This document shows positions 10,638 to 22,280 of a stretch of 64,000 nucleotides of DNA, one piece after another. Where the stretch lies: positions 136,701,689 to 136,765,688 of the forward strand of contig NC_090321.1 in NCBI RefSeq assembly GCF_040869045.1, given 5' to 3'. Every line of letters starts with the position of its first letter. Position 1 is the first letter of the stretch. The notes under the pieces were generated by a model. The model made no database searches. It was not told where the DNA came from and saw nothing but the letters and a program-made list of their open reading frames with translations. Source of the stretch: Eurosta solidaginis. Lineage: Eukaryota > Arthropoda > Insecta > Diptera > Tephritidae. Both the position numbers and the translations under genes were made by a program.

Positions 10638-11128
10638 TTGATTCAGTTCACAGTTTTTCTTCTAAAAACGTTTATTGTCTTAACTTAAATTATTCCGATT
10701 TTATACAAATAAATATTACTGGCTCTAACAAATTTTGTACATTTCTAGTCGATACACAAGCCGACATTTCCTTAATTAAAATTTCTTCTCTTAATAAAAA
10801 TTTGTCAATTAATAACAATGATACAATTAATATTACTGGAGTAACTACAGATACAGTTTCTACATTAGGTAATTTTACAACTAACTTACACTTTTCAAAT
10901 TTTTATATCAAACATACGTTGCACGTGGTAGACAATGATTTCAACATTCCATCAGATTGAATACTTGGTAAGAATTTCCTAAAAACAAATAAAAGCGATA
11001 TCAGCTATGCAACAAATTGCATCTCCTTCTGGATAGGCAATGAAAAGGTCGCACTTCCCATCCTTCACGGAATAGAAAGCGATACATTTGTTATACCACC
11101 TCGTTGCGAAGTTTATAGAATTTTTGGC
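10638..11128 (+). pseudogene. pol: LTR2 pol: aspartic protease region
   Basis: The frame following gag reads a retropepsin-like segment: FCTFLVDTQADISLIKI with the catalytic Asp at about 10750, then ITGVTTDTVSTLGNF and ILGKNFLKTNKSDI, the usual second conserved motif. The active-site triad reads DTQ where the family has DTG. A TGA stop lies at about 10958, just before ILGKNFL. The segment runs in frame into the RT part at 11129. Role in the family: maturation of Gag-Pol. This copy cannot produce it intact. Confidence 0.75.
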
Positions 11129-12324
11129 TTGGGAAAAGTCTCAGAACCACTTTTCGTGGATTCTCAAGATATTTCTGACGGTGTTTTCGCAGCGAAATGT
11201 ATAGTTGATACTATTAATCCGATCATTAAAGTAATAAACACCACAAATAGCGTAAAATACGTAAATAACTGCAACATTCAAACAGAAACACTTTCTAATT
11301 ATCACGTTTATAAAATCAATAACCCAGTAAAACAAGATAGTCGTATCAAAGAACTTAAAAGCATTTTAGAAAAACAAATACCTAATTATGCTGAAAATAA
11401 GCTTATTAACTTATGTTTACAATATTCCGATATTTTTGCGCTAGACAATGATAAAATTACATTAAACAATTTTTATGAACAAAAACTAAGAATAAACGAT
11501 ACGACGCCAGTATACATTAAAAATTACCGCCTACCGTATTCTCCACGCGAAGAAATAAATAAACAGGTGAATAAATTATTGGAAAACGATCTGATCGAAA
11601 ATAGTTGTTCAAATTACAACAGTCCCTTGATTTTGGTACAGAAAAAAGACATAAATGGCCAAAAATCGTGTAGAATGTGCGTTGACTTTAGGGCTGTAAA
11701 AAAAAGTTAATTGCCGATAAATTTCCTCTGGCACGTGTAGACGATATTTTGGATAACCTTGGCCGTGCGAAATTCTTTTCTACTTTAGATCTTTTTTCGG
11801 GTTTTCACCAAATTCCACTTCACAAAGATTCAAGAGACATAACATCTTTTAGTACTGACCGCGGAGCTTTTCGATGGAAGGTGTTACCATTTGGTCTAAA
11901 CGTGGCTCCAAATTCATTTTCAAGAATGATGTCAATTGCATTTTCTGGTATTTCACCCAACCAAGCCTTTATGTATGTAGACGATATAATAGTAATTGGA
12001 TGTAGCGAAGCACATCATCTCAATAATCTAAAAAAAGTTTTCGAGACCTGTAGGAAGTTCAACTTGCGACTTAACCAAAAAAAAAAAAAATGTAATTTTC
12101 TTCGACCTGAAGTAACTTTCTTAGGGCATAAATGCTCAGCAAATGGGTTGCTACCAGGCGATTCAAAAATTGAAGCAATTAAAAGGTATCCTAAGCCACG
12201 CGATAAAGACGCTGTCCGAAGATTCGTGGCATTTGCAAATTATTATAGGAGATTTATTCCAAATTTCGCTTCTTTAGCAGCTCCATTGAATCGTTTGAGT
12301 AGAAAAAAGGTTGAATTTAATTGA
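11129..12324 (+). pseudogene. pol: LTR2 pol: reverse transcriptase
   Basis: The first part (11129-11710) ends with the N-terminal RT motifs: LPYSPREEINKQVNKLLEND, SPLILVQKKD and CRMCVDFRAV. A run of A at about 11698-11706 has gained a base, creating a frameshift and stop. The second part (11749-12324) has FSTLDLFSGFHQIPLHKDSR, LPFGLNVAPNSFSRMM and the catalytic YVDDIIVIG at about 11973-12000, then FLGHKCSANGLLP and RRFVAFANYYRRFIPNF. This is the full Ty3/gypsy RT order. A TGA at 12322-12324 replaces a Trp codon expected before the RNase H domain. Damage is limited to point lesions, so it is younger than the foldback and PLE remains. Confidence 0.9.
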
Positions 12325-12336
12325 GATACGGCATGT

Positions 12337-13258
12337 GTGTCAGCTTTCGAAAAACTAAGGAAAAGTCTGATTTCTCCAAAACTATTACAATATCCAGATT
12401 TCACCAAAGAATTTTTAGTTAGGGTTGATGCTTCAAAGTTAGGTTGTGGTGCGATACTGATTCAAAATCATAATGGTAACGACTTGCCAATTTGTTTTGC
12501 TTCAAAATCCTTTAGCAAATCGGAACAAAATAAAGCAATAATAGAATTAGAACTTTTGGCAATATATTTTGCAATAAAGCAATTTCGTGCATATATTTAT
12601 GGCACTCACTTCAAAGTTAAATCAGATAATCGTCCACTAGTTTATCTATTTAATATGAAAGATCCGGCGTCGAAACTTTCCAGAATCCATTTGGAATTGT
12701 CCGAATATAATTTTACCATAGATTATAAAAAAAAATAAATATAAGGCGCGATAACCTCCGAAGAGATCTAAGGCCGAGCTCCTCTTCAAATTTGCGTCGT
12801 GCACCTCTTGATTTTTCCTACAAATTGGCCGGACGGGACCAACATGTTTTATGCCGACTCCGAACGGCTTCTGCAAGGCAGATGAGTTTTCACTGAGAGC
12901 TTTTCATGGCAGAAATACACTCGGAGCGCTTGCCAAACACTGCCAAGGGGCGACCCCGCTTAGAAAAATGTTCTTCTAATTGAAAAACCTCATTTTTAAA
13001 TGTTTGATGTTGCTTTGCCCGGGGTGCGAACCCAGGGCATACAGTGTGGCAGGCGGAGCACGCTACCATCACACCACGGTGGCCGCCATAGAATATATTA
13101 AAGGGAAATCTAACGTAAATGCAGATGCATTATCGCGAATTTCAATTCATGAACTTAAAAATTCCAATAATCAAATTTTAGCGGTACAGACGAGGTCTAT
13201 GACGAAACGTCACGAACAACTACAACAAATAATTTTTCCAAGAAAATCCATAGGATAA
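12337..13258 (+). pseudogene. pol: LTR2 pol: RNase H, split by a SINE
   Basis: RNase H starts with a PDFTKEFLVRVDASKLGCGA segment (first catalytic Asp at about 12427), continues with KAIIELELLAIYFAIKQFRAY (catalytic Glu) and FKVKSDNRPLVYLF (Asp), and is cut at 12726 after NFTIDY. A 359-bp SINE with its target duplication lies between. The protein resumes at 13097 with IKGKSNVNADALSRISI, the usual end of gypsy RNase H, then QTRSMTKRHEQ and a stop at 13256-13258. Excision of the SINE and one duplication would keep the frame. Confidence 0.88.
12727..13085 (-). mobile_element. tRNA-derived SINE, full length, with 11-bp target duplication
   Basis: On the minus strand it starts near 13085 with a tRNA-like head: GTGGTGTGATGGTAGCGTGC (A-box-like) and GGGTTCGCACCCC (B box). 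A unique body (AAGCGGGGTCGCCCC, TCTGCCATGAAAAGCTCTCA, GGAGTCGGCATAAAACATGT) follows, and a T-rich tail. CCATAGATTAT (12716-12726) and CCATAGAATAT (13086-13096) flank it, an 11-bp duplication with one mismatch. A second copy without the head is at 45251-45542. Confidence 0.88.
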
Positions 13259-13350
13259 AAAGCCAAATATGTCATGACAACGATAATGATAAATTCAATT
13301 TAAAAATATATGCGCATTTAAAACATAAAAAACTCGAGTTACTTAATATT

Positions 13351-14199
13351 GTGTGTACTAAAAAAATGATGCAATTAGATGAATTACTTTTGAAGCTTGA
13401 AAAAGAAGCTGGTAAACACAATATTAAGCAAGCAGAATGGCAAAAAGATGATCAAATATTTAAATATTTTTATATTTCAAATTTTAATAGTACAGGGAAT
13501 TCAATTTTAAAAAATTTACAAATACTATTAATAGAACCTGTCAAAACAGTTACGGAGAACGACAAAAAACTAATGGAAATTTACCACATTGACCCGATAT
13601 CAGGAGGTCACTGCGGAAATAAAAAGCTTTACGCAAAAATACGTACAAAATATTATTGGAAAGGTATGACCCGTGATATTGCCACATATGTCAAAAACTG
13701 CAAAAAATGCCTTTTGAATAAAGTCAAGCCAAAAGCCAAAGAAAAATTGGTGCTTACACCAACACCCTGCAAACCTTTCGATGTCGTAGTTATAGATACA
13801 ATAGGACCTTTGCCTGAGTCGAATAATGGGAATAGGTTCGCGGTTACCATTATGTGCGACTTAAGCAAATACCTAGTTACAATATCAATCGCTGATAAGA
13901 CAGCAAAAAGAATTGCAACAGCCATTTTTGAAGGCTTCATCATCATTTATGACATTATGAAATCAATTAAAACCGATTTAGGAACCGAATATAAAAATGA
14001 AATTTTCTCTGAATTAATTAAACTCCTAAAAATCGAACATAATTTTTCTACAGCTTACCATCATGGAACCCTAGGTACAATTGAAAAAAATCATCGGGTG
14101 TTTATTGAATATTTACGAGCTTTTCTAAATGATAACTTCCCCGAATGGGACATTTATTTGAAATATTTTACATTTTTGCATAACAACTCCTAGTACAGT
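13351..14199 (+). pseudogene. pol: LTR2 pol: integrase, cut by HINE-A
   Basis: The integrase has an HHCC zinc-binding module (H79, H87, C117, C120 counted from 13351; motif SGGHCGNKKLY...YYWKGM...CKKC). The catalytic core carries Asp149 (VVVIDTIGPL), Asp209 (IKTDLGTEYKN) and Glu245 (GTIEKNHR), with 35 residues between the last two (DD35E). The core is intact up to FLHNNS, where HINE-A enters at 14200. The protein continues at 17709 and again at about 31327. A TAG lies at 14191-14193, just before the insertion. The interval 13259-13350 contains a stop and frame loss linking RNase H to integrase. Confidence 0.9.
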
Positions 14200-17100
14200 T
14201 TTTATACTCAGTTGAGCAGAGCTCACAGAGTATATTAACTTTGATTGCATAGCGGTTGGTTGTACAGGTATAAAGGAATCGAGATAGATATAGACTTCCA
14301 TATATCAAAATGATCAGTATCGAAAAAAAATTCGATTGAGCCATGTCCGTCCGTCCGTCCGTCTGTCCGTTAACACGATAACTTGAGTAAATTTTGAGGT
14401 ATCTTGATGAAATTTGGTACGTAGGTTCCTGGGCACTCATCTCAGATCGCTATTTAAAATGAACGATATCGGACAATAACCACGCCCACTTTTTCGATAT
14501 CGAAAATTTCGAAAAATCGAAAAAGTGCGATAATTCATTACCAAATACGCATTAAGCGATGAAACTTGGTAGGTGAGTTGAGCTTATGACGCAGAATAGA
14601 AAACTAGTAAAATTTTGGACAACGGGCGTGGCACCGCCCACTTTTAAATGAAGGTAATTTAGAAGTTTTGCAAGCTGTAATTTGGCAGCCGTTGAAGATA
14701 TCATGATGAAATTTGGCAGGAACGTTACTCTTATTACTTTATGTCTGCTTAATAAAAATTAGCAAAATCGAAGAACGACCACGCCCACTTTTTAAAAAAA
14801 ATTTTTTTAAATTCAAATTTTAAAAGAAAAGTTAATATCTTTACAGAATATAAGTAAATTACTCAACTCCAGTAATGATATGGTGCAACAAAATACAAAA
14901 ATAAAAGAAATTTTCAAAATGGGCGTGGCTGTGCCCTTTTTCATTTAATTTGTCTAGGATGCTTTTAATGCCATAAGTCGAACAAAAATTAACCAATCCT
15001 TGTGAAATTTGGTAGAGGCTTAGCTCCGAGGACGATAACTGTTTTCTGTGAAAAAGGGCGAAATCAGTTGAAGCCACGCCCAGTTTTTATACACAGTCGA
15101 TCGTCTGTCCTTCCGCTCGGCCGTTAACACGATAACTTAAGCAAAAATCGATATATCTTTACTAAGCTCAGTTCACGTACTTATCTGAACTCACTTTGTA
15201 TTGGTGTAAAAAATGGCCGATATCCGACTATGACCACGCCAACTTTTTCGATATCGAAAATTACGAAAAATGAAAAAATGCCATAATTATATACCAAATA
15301 CAAAAAAAGGAATAAAACATGGTAATTTTATTGGTCTATTGACGCAAAATATAACTTTAGAAAAAAACTTGGTAAAATGGGTGTGACACCTACCATATTA
15401 AGTAGAAGAAAATGAAACTGTTTTGCAGGGTGAAATCAAAAGCCCTTGGAATCTTGGAAGGAATACTGTACGTGGTATTACATATATAAATAAATTAGCG
15501 GTACCCGAAAGATGATGTTCTGGATCACCCTGGTCCACATTTTGGTAGATATCTCGAAAACGCCTTCACATATACAACCAAGGGCCACTCCCTTTTAAAA
15601 CCCTCATTAACACCTTTAATTTGATACCCATATCGTACAAACACATTCTAGAGTCACCCCTGGTCCACGTTTATGGCGATATCTCGAAAAGGCATCCACA
15701 TATAGAACTAAGGCCCACTCCTTTTTAAAATACTCATTAACACCTTTCATTTGATACCCATATCGTACAAACAAATTCTAGAGTCACCCCTGGTCCACCT
15801 TCATGTCGATATCTCGAAAAGGCGTCCACCTATAGAACTAAGGCCCACGCCTTTTTAAAATACTCATTAACACCTTTCATTTGATACCCATATCGTACAA
15901 AAACATTCTAAGAGTCACCCCTGCCCACCTTTATGGAGATATCTCGAAAAGGCATCCACCTATAGATCTAAGGCCCACTCCCTTTTAAAACACTCATTAA
16001 CACCTTTCATTTGATACCCATATCGTACAAACAAATTCTAGAGTCACCCCTGGTCCACCTTCATGTCGATATCTCGAAAAGGCGTCCACCTATAGAACTA
16101 TGGCCCACACCCTTTTAAAATACTCATTAACACCTTTCATTTGATACCCATATCTTACACAAAAATTCTAGAGTCACCCCTGGCCCACCTTTATGGAGAT
16201 ATCTCGAAAAGGCATCCACATATAGAACTAAGGCCCACTCCTTTTTAAAATACTCATTAACACCTTTCATTTGATACCTATATCGTACAAACAAATTCTA
16301 GAGTCACCCCTGGTCCACCTTCATGTCGATATCTCGAAAAGGCGTCCACCTATAGAACTATGGCCCACACCCTTTTAAAATACTCATTAACACCTTTCAT
16401 TTGATACCCATATCGTACACAAAAATTCTAGAGTCACCCCTGGCCCACCTTTATGGCGATATCTCGAAAGGGCTTCCACCTATAGATCTAAGGCCCACTC
16501 CCTTTTAAAATACTCATTAACACCTTTCATTTGATACCCATATCGTACAAACAAATTCTAAAGTCACCCTGGTCTACCTTTATGGAGATATCTCGAAAAG
16601 GCGTCCACCTATAGAACTAAGACCCACGCCCTTTTAAAATACTCATTAACACCTTTCATTTGATACCCATATCGTACAAACAAATTCTAGAGTAACCCCT
16701 TGCCCACCTTTATTGCGATATCTCGAAAAGGCGTCAACCTATAGAACTAAGGCCCACACCCTTTTAAAATACTCATTAGCACCTTTCATTTGATACCCAT
16801 ATGGTACAAACGCATTCTAGAGTCACCCCTGGTCCACGTTTATGCCGATATCCCGAAAAGGCGTCCACCCATAGAACAAAGGCCCACTCCCTTTTAAAAC
16901 ACTTATTACACTTTTCGTTTGACACCCATATTGTAGAAACGCATTCTAGAGTCAACCCAGGTCCACTTTTATAACGATATTCCGAAATGCGTCCACCTAT
17001 AGAACTTAGGCCCACTCCCTTTTAAAATACTCATTAACACCTTTCATTTGATACCCATATAGTACAAACAAATTCTATAGTCACCCCTGGTCCACGTTTA

Positions 17101-17708
17101 TGGCGATATCTCGAAAAGGCGTCCACATATAGAACTAAGGCCCACGCCCTCTTAAAATACTCATTAACACCTTTCATTTGATACTCATATCGTACAAACA
17201 AATTCTAGAGTCACCCCTGGTCCATCTTTATGGCGATATCTCGAAAAGGCGTACATCTATAGAACTTAGGCCCACGCTCTTTTAAAATACTCATTAATAC
17301 CTTTTATTTGATACCCATATCGTACAAAATAAATTCTAGAGTCACCCCTGGTCCACCTTTATGGCGATATCTTGAAAAGACGTCCACCTATAGAACTTAG
17401 GCCCACTCCCTTTTAAAATTATCATTAACACATTTCATTTGATACCCATATCGTATAAACAAATTCTTGAGTCAGGCCTGGTCCACCTTTATGGCGATAT
17501 CCCTAAATGGCGTCCATCTATAGATCTATGGCCCACTTCCTCTTAAAATACTCTTTAATACCTTCCATTTGATACACATGTCATACAAACACATTCCAGG
17601 GTTACCCTAGGTTCCTTTTACAACAGGGTGATTTCCCTTACTTTGTCTCCACAGCTCTCAACTGAGTATGTAATGTTCGGTTACACCCGAACTTAGCCTT
17701 CCTTACTT
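14200..17708 (+). mobile_element. HINE-A: DINE-1/Helentron-like element with internal 130-bp tandem array
   Basis: The 5' end TTTTATACTCAGTTGAGC folds into nested hairpins: TATACTC with GAGTATA, and TGAGC-AGA-GCTCA inside. A GTCC/GTCT microsatellite follows at 14346-14372, then a body of related modules with CCACGCCCAC, GATATCGAAA and GATGAAATTTGG, then about 16 tandem 130-bp units. The 3' end has the hairpin GTTCGGTTACACCCGAAC and stops at CCTTCCTTACTT. Both ends carry ACTCAGTTGAG inverted to each other. The integrase frame on both sides fits an insertion between two T without target duplication. This architecture is that of DINE-1/HINE elements mobilised by Helentrons; the assignment is by structure. 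Confidence 0.78.
15520..17640 (+). repeat. 130-bp tandem array A (inside HINE-A)
   Basis: TACTCATTAA starts at 15731, 15861, 15991 and 16121, exactly 130 bp apart. Each unit has TTTGATACCCATATCG, TTCTAGAGTCACCCC, TGGCGATATCTCGAAAAGGC and AAGGCCCACTCCCTTTT. About 16 units, the outermost more diverged. Open frames across it are artefacts. Confidence 0.93.
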
Positions 17709-18005
17709 GTTGATAATGGATTTACTCCATACGAATTAGTATTCGGTAGAAATGTTACCTTACCAAATTAAGTTCAAAGGGAACAAATCGATCCCATTTA
17801 CAATGTTGAAAATTATGCAAAAGAACTAAAATATAGACTACAAAAAATACATAAAATAACAAAAGATTTAATTAACAAACATAAAATTAAAAATAAGGAT
17901 ATATATGATAAGAGGGCGCGTCCGTTAGCAATTAATATAAACGATAAGAAAAGAACCTAGAAATAAACACGAAAGTATTTACCAAGGATCATATATAGTC
18001 ACAAC
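17709..18005 (+). pseudogene. pol: LTR2 pol: integrase C-terminal segment between HINE-A and HINE-B
   Basis: This 297-bp island of LTR2 lies between two Helentron-like insertions. It continues the integrase: DNGFTPYELVFGRNVTLPN, then a stop, then YAKELKYRLQKIHKITKDL and IYDKRA-RP, the helical region typical of this end of gypsy integrases. Stops occur at about 17771 and 17960. It joins in register with 14199 on the left and with about 31327 on the right. Confidence 0.8.
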
Positions 18006-18104
18006 AAGTAAGGAAGGTTAAGTTCGGGTGTAACCGAACATCACATACTCAGTTGAGAGCTATGGTGACAACATAAGGGAAAATAACCATGTAGGAATAT
18101 GAAT

Positions 18105-20703
18105 CGAGGGAAACCCTGGAATGTGTTTGTATGACATGTCTATCAAATGAAAGGCACTAAAGAGTATTTTATGAGGGAGTGGGCCTTAGTTCTCTAGGTG
18201 GAAGCCGTTGCGAAATATCGCCATAAAGGTGGATCAGGGTTGACTCTAGAATTTTTTTGGACGATATGGGTATCAAATGAAAGGTGTTAATGAGTATTTT
18301 AAAAGGGAGTAATCCTTAGTTCCATAGGTGGACGCCGTTTCGATATATCGCCAAAAAGGAGGACCAGGGGTGACCCTAGAATTTGTTTGTACAATATGGG
18401 TATCAAAAGAAAGGTGTTACTGAGTATTTTAAAGGTAGTGATCCTTAGTTCCATACCTGGACGTCGTTTCGAGATATCGCCATAAAGGTGGACCAGGAGT
18501 GACCTTAGAATTTGTTTGTACGATATGGGTATCAAATTAAAGGTATTAATGACGGTTTTAAAAGGGAGTGGTGGTAGTTGCATAGGTGTTCGCCTTTTCA
18601 GAGATATCGCCATAAAGGTGGACCAGGAGTGACCCTAGAATTTGTTTGTACGATATGGGTATCAAATTAAAGGTATTAATGAGGGTTTTAAAAGGCAGTG
18701 GTGGAAGTTGTATAGGTGGTCGCTTTTTCGAGATATCGCCATAAAGGTGGACCAGGGGTGACTCTAGAATGCGTTTGTACAATATGGGTATCAAACGAAA
18801 GGTGTTAATGATTGTTTTAAAAGGGAGTGGGCCTTAGTTCTATAGGTGGACGCCTTTTCGAGGTATCGCAACTTAGACTTTGTTTGTACGATATGGGTAT
18901 CAAATGAAAGGTGTTAATGAGTATTTTTAAAAGGGAGTGGGTCTTCGTTCTTTAGGTGGTCGCTTTTTCGAGATATCGCCATAAAGGTGGACCAGGGGTG
19001 ACTCTAGAATGTGTTTGTACAATATGGGTATCAAAAGAAAGGTGTTACTGAGTATTTTAAAGGTAGTGATCCTTAGTTCCATACCTGGACGTCGTTTCGA
19101 GATATCGCCATAAAGGTGGACCAGGAGTGACCTTAGAATTTGTTTGTACGATATGGGTATCAAATTAAAGGTATTAATGACGGTTTTAAAAGGGAGTGGT
19201 GGTAGTTGCATAGGTGTTCGCCTTTTCAGAGATATCGCCATAAAGGTGGACCAGGAGTGACTCTAGAATGTGTTTGCACGATATGGGTATCAAATTAAAG
19301 GTATTAATGAGGGTTTTAAAAGGGATTGGTGGTAGTTGTATAGGTGGTCGCCTTTTCGAGATATCGCCATATAGGTGGACCAGGGGTGACTCTAGAATGC
19401 GTTTGTACAATATGGGTATCAAAAGAAAGGTGTTAATGAGTATTTTAAAAGGGGTTGGGCCTTAGTTCTATAGGTGGACGCCTTTTCGAGGTATCGCAAC
19501 TTAGACTTTGTTTGTACGATATGGGTATCAAATGAAAGGTGTTAATGAGTATTTTTAAAAGGGAGTGGGTCTTCGTTCTTTAGGTGGTCGCTTTTTCGAG
19601 ATATCGCCATAAAGGTGGACCAGGGGTGACTCTAGAATGTGTTTGTACAATATGGGTATCAAAAGAAAGGTGTTACTGAGGATTTTAAAGGGAGTGGGCC
19701 TTAGTTCTATAGGTGGAAGCCGTTGCGAAATATCGCCATAAAGGTGGACCAGGGGTGACTCTAGAATGTGTTTGTACGATATAGGTATAAAATTAAAGGT
19801 ATTAATGAGGGTTTTAAAAGGGAATGGTGGTAGTTGCACAGGTGGTCGCCTTTTCGAGATATCGCCATAAAGGTGGACCAGGGGTGACTCTAGAATGCGT
19901 TTGTACAATATGGGTATCAAACGAAAGGTGTTAATGAGTATTTTAAAAGGGAGTGGGCCTTAGTTCTATAGGTGGAAGCCGTTGCAAAATATCGCCATAA
20001 AGGTGGACCAGGGGTGACCCTAGAATTTGTTTGTACGATATGGGTATCAAATTAAAGGTATTAATGAGAGTTTTAAAAGGGAGTGGTGGTAGTTGTACAG
20101 GTGGTCGCCTTTTCAGAGATATCGCCATAAAGGTGGACCAGGGGTGACTCTAGAATGCGTTTGTACAATATGGGTATCAAACGAAAGGTGTTAATGAGTA
20201 TTTTAAAAGGGAGTGGGCCTTTGTTCTATAGGTGGAAGCCGTTGCGAAATATCGCCATAAAGGTGGACCAGGGGTGACTCTAGAATGTGTTTGTACGATA
20301 TGGGTATAAAATTAAAGGTATTAATGAGGGTTTTAAAAGGGAGTGGTGGTAGTTGTATAGGTGGTCGCCTTTTCGAGATATCGCCATAAAGGTGGACCAG
20401 GGGTGACTCTAGAATGCGTTTGTACAATATGGGTATCAAACGAAAGGTGTTAATGAGTATTTTAAAAGGGAGTGGGCCTTTGTTCTATAGGTGGAAGCCG
20501 TTGCGAAATATCGCCATAAAGGTGGACCAGGGGTGACTCTAGAATGTGTTTGTACGATATGGGTATAAAATTAAAGGTATTAATGAGGGTTTTAAAAGGG
20601 TGTGGTGGCAGTTGTATAGGTGGTCGCTTTTTCAGAGATATCGCCATAAAGGTGGACCAGGGGTGATTCTAGAATATGTTTGTAAGATATGGGTATCAAA
20701 TGA
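18105..20703 (-). repeat. 130-bp tandem array B (left part), with dimer and 628-bp higher-order repeats
   Basis: Reverse-orientation copies of the 130-bp unit (GATATGGGTATCAAA, GGTGGACCAGGGGTGACTCT). From about 19800 two unit types alternate (GTGTTAATGAGTATTTT and GGTATTAATGAGGGTTTT), giving a 260-bp dimer. A longer block repeats at 628 bp (18299-18613 against 18927-19241). The array is interrupted at 20704 by the foldback element and resumes at 29786. Confidence 0.92.
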
Positions 20704-22280
20704 GGCTCTGGGATGTTAGCACCCCATTTCTGGAATTTTATAACAAAACATATGCCAAATAATTGGTCACTAATTGGTCAGCAGGTTTCAGTAATTGGTC
20801 AGCATTAGAAAAAATTTTATGGAAATTTTAAAATTTTCATGGTCGGGTGTGGGATGTTAGCACCCCATTTCTGGAATTTTATAACAAAACATATGCCAAA
20901 TAATTGGTCACTAATTGGTCATAATTGGTCAGCGGGTCCCACTAATTGGTCAGCCATAGACAATTTTTTATGGCCATTTAAAGTTTTCCAAGGGAAAAAC
21001 AATTTTCCTGTTTAAACACCCTGTATACATAAATTTTCCAAAAAAAATCATGCCAATTAATTGGTCACTAATTGGTCATAATTGGTCACCAGGTTTCGTT
21101 AATTGGTCAGCCATAGGAACTTTTTAATTAATTTTTAAAGTTTTCTTTGTTATCGGATGTTACCCTGTTATCGGATGTTAGCACCCCATCGGTGGATTTT
21201 GAATTCGAAAAGCATGCCAAATAATTGGTCACTAATTGGTCATAATTGGTCAGTGGGTCCCACTAATTGGTCAGCCATAGACAATTTTTTATGGCCATTT
21301 AAAGTTTTCCAAGGAAAACCAATTTTCCTGTCTAGACACCCTGTATAAATAAATTTTCCAAAAAAAATATGCCAATTAATTGGTCACTAATTGGTCATAA
21401 TTGGTCAGCAGGTTTCGTTAATTGGTCAGCCATAGGAACTTTTTAATTAATTTTTAAAGTTTTCTTTGTTATCGGATGTTATCGTGTTATCGGATGTTAG
21501 CACCCCATCGGTGGATTTTCAAATCGAAACGTATGCCAAATAATTGGTCACTAATTGGTCATAATTGGTCAGCGGGTCCCACTAATTGGTCAGCCATAGA
21601 AAATTTTTTATGGCCATTTAAAGTTTTCCAAGGGAAAAACAATTTTCCTGTTTAAACACCCTGTATACATAAATTTTCCAAAAAAAATTATGCCAATTAA
21701 TTGGTCACTAATTGGTCATAATTGGTCAGTGGGTCCCACTAATTGGTCAGCCATAGACAATTTTTTATGACCATTTAAAGTTTTCCAAGGAAAATCAATT
21801 TTGCAGGGTGTCTGTATACATAAATTTTCCAAAAAAAATTATGCCAATTAATTGGTCACTAATTGGTCATAATTGGTCAGCAGGTTTCGTTAATTGGTCA
21901 GCCATAGGAACTTTTTAATTAATTTTTAAAATTTTCTTTGTTATCGGATGTTACCCTGTTATCGGATGTTAGCAACCCATCGGTGGATTTTGAATTCGAA
22001 AAGCATGCCAAATAATTGGTCACTAATTGGTCATAATTGGTCAGTGGGTCCTACTCATTGGTCAGCCATAGACAATTTTTTATGGTCATTTAAAATTTTC
22101 CAAGGAAAACCAATTTTCCTGTCTAGACACCCTGCACACATGGAATTTCCAAAAAAAATTATGCCAGTTAAATGTTCACTTATTCTTTATAATTTCTCAG
22201 TAGTAGGTCAATTATTTATCCCTAACCATAAAGAAAATGCGGTTAGCGTTTTTAACAATTTTTCCCGGTTGCACTAAAAA
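20704..22280 (+). repeat. Foldback left arm
   Basis: Units of about 320 bp (TATCGGATGTTAGCACCCCA at 21169 and 21489). Each holds several AATTGGTCA motifs, plus CATGCCAAATAATTGG, CACCCTGTATA and TTTTTAATTAATTTTTAAAG. The outermost segment has a variant, CCCCATTTCTGGAATTTTAT, found only here and at the other tip. The inner end is CCCGGTTGCACTAAAAA. Confidence 0.92.

Noticed and set aside
18299..20647. Several 60-121-codon minus frames repeating LIPISYKQILGSLLVHLYGD
   Set aside because: Translation of the 130-bp satellite unit; length follows the unit order, and there is no start or coding signal.
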